The notes beneath the pieces are model-generated. The model saw nothing but the letters and a program-made list of their open reading frames with translations, searched no databases and was not told the origin of the DNA. Shown here piece by piece: positions 63,293-64,000 of a DNA stretch of 64,000 nt. The position numbers and the translations under genes were made by a program. Origin of the DNA: Streptomyces broussonetiae (lineage in GTDB: Bacteria; Actinomycetota; Actinomycetes; Streptomycetales; Streptomycetaceae); NCBI RefSeq assembly GCF_009796285.1, contig NZ_CP047020.1, forward strand, positions 434,001-498,000, given 5' to 3'. Each line of letters opens with the position of its first letter. The first letter of the stretch is position 1.

Positions 63293-64000
63293 GTGACTGC
63301 ACTTTCCGATGTCAGAACCTCCCGGTGGGCGGCACTGACCGCCCTTGTGACCACCAGTGTTCTGCTGACCGCCTGCGGCTCCGGCGGCGGCGGTTCCGGC
63401 AGCGGCGCCGGGCAGCCCAAGTCCGGCGGCACCCTGACCTTCGCGGTGGGTTCGGACGCCGGCTGCGTGGATCCGCAGCAGGTCGCCAGCAACGAGACCA
63501 TCTACTCGGTGCGCCAGATCGTGGACTCCCTGACGGACCAGGACCCGAAGACCGGCAAGATCGTGCCGTGGCTGGCGAAGAGCTGGAAGGTCAGTTCCGA
63601 CGCCACGACGTTCACGTTCCATCTGAGGTCGGGTGTCACCTTCAGCGACGGCTCGAAGCTGACCGCGCAGGTCGTCAAGGACAACTTCGACGCGGTGCCT
63701 AAGCTCGGCGCCCTGGGGACGCTCGCCGAGGGCTACCTGAGCGGCGTCAAGAGCACCACGGCGGTCGACCCGCTCACCGTCAAGGTGACCTTCAGCCAGC
63801 CCAACGCCCAGTTTCTGCAGGCGACTTCGACCCACTCGCTGGGGATCGAGTCGTCGGCGAGCGTGAAGGAGACCCCGCAGCAGAAGTGCAGCGACGGGGT
63901 GATCGGATCCGGGCCCTTCGTGCTGAAGCAGTACGTGCAGAACCAGTCGATCACCCTGACCAAGCGCACGGGATACACGTGGGGTTCCTCGCGGTGGAGC
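63293..64000 (+). CDS. ABC transporter substrate-binding lipoprotein, peptide/nickel family (3' end outside window)
   Basis: GTG 63293 follows GTAGGAGAAG. The product has a signal peptide and lipobox with Cys28 (VLLTAC), then the family 5 binding fold: GGTLTFAVGSDAGCVDPQQV, FTFHLRSGVTFSDGSKLTAQ and PFVLKQYVQ. This family binds oligopeptides, nickel or glutathione-like molecules. Control by a SAM-IV riboswitch and a Cys leader suggests a sulfur-containing peptide or conjugate. The frame is open to the end of the window at residue 236 of about 530. Confidence 0.92.
   Translation, partial: MTALSDVRTSRWAALTALVTTSVLLTACGSGGGGSGSGAGQPKSGGTLTFAVGSDAGCVDPQQVASNETIYSVRQIVDSLTDQDPKTGKIVPWLAKSWKVSSDATTFTFHLRSGVTFSDGSKLTAQVVKDNFDAVPKLGALGTLAEGYLSGVKSTTAVDPLTVKVTFSQPNAQFLQATSTHSLGIESSASVKETPQQKCSDGVIGSGPFVLKQYVQNQSITLTKRTGYTWGSSRWS

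Overview
The window is high-GC actinobacterial DNA and most resembles a Streptomyces chromosome arm. The supports are GTG/TTG starts, Streptomyces-type helicase-associated repeats, actinobacterial SAM-IV riboswitches, RRHVDL-type leader peptides, and many insertion sequences and gene relics. It has two contrasting halves.

Bases 1 to about 32.4 kb are an eroded accessory region. It opens with a partial two-protein YeeE/YedE sulfur permease and a cold-shock gene. Then come a decayed helicase, a DinB protein, a second-type PyrF, two intact insertion sequences lying back to back (IS630 at 6790-8211 and IS701 at 8212-9779, the latter with 136-bp terminal inverted repeats), an acetyltransferase, and a TetR/MFS pair. 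From 13.2 to 22.4 kb intact phosphoketolase stands among broken genes: an SDR with a nonsense codon, IS5 and possible Hsp20 scraps, a glycosyl phosphorylase tail fused to a truncated GpsA, a phosphate acetyltransferase carrying an 87-bp inverted segment, and patatin and Sua5 relics. Carbonic anhydrase, an epoxide hydrolase with a divergent MFS/CGNR-regulator pair, Tn3 resolvase/transposase remains and a GDSL hydrolase follow.

Bases 32.6 to 64 kb are an organosulfur-scavenging island. On the minus strand, leader peptide-SfnG-FMN reductase-SfnB-SsuD is followed by a DszC-like oxidase and an Rrf2 regulator, with a LysR regulator facing away. Next is an amino-acid-type ABC importer behind a SAM-IV riboswitch plus leader peptide, then a leader peptide and three flavin monooxygenases. 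Further on, a leader peptide precedes TauD and an SsuABC-type importer, followed by relics of an NtaA-type monooxygenase, a flavoprotein and a ferredoxin. On the plus strand, a leader peptide precedes another monooxygenase pair, an F420-type oxidoreductase and a DUF1684 protein. The window ends in a lipoprotein transporter gene behind a second SAM-IV riboswitch plus leader peptide.

The likely logic is import of sulfonates, sulfones and other organosulfur compounds, oxidation by FMNH2-dependent monooxygenases fed by one visible FMN reductase, and release of sulfite for cysteine and methionine synthesis. Expression appears to be set by sulfur status through six related short leader ORFs and two SAM-IV riboswitches. 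The most distinctive feature is that two transcripts carry a SAM-IV riboswitch and a cysteine-containing leader ORF in series.
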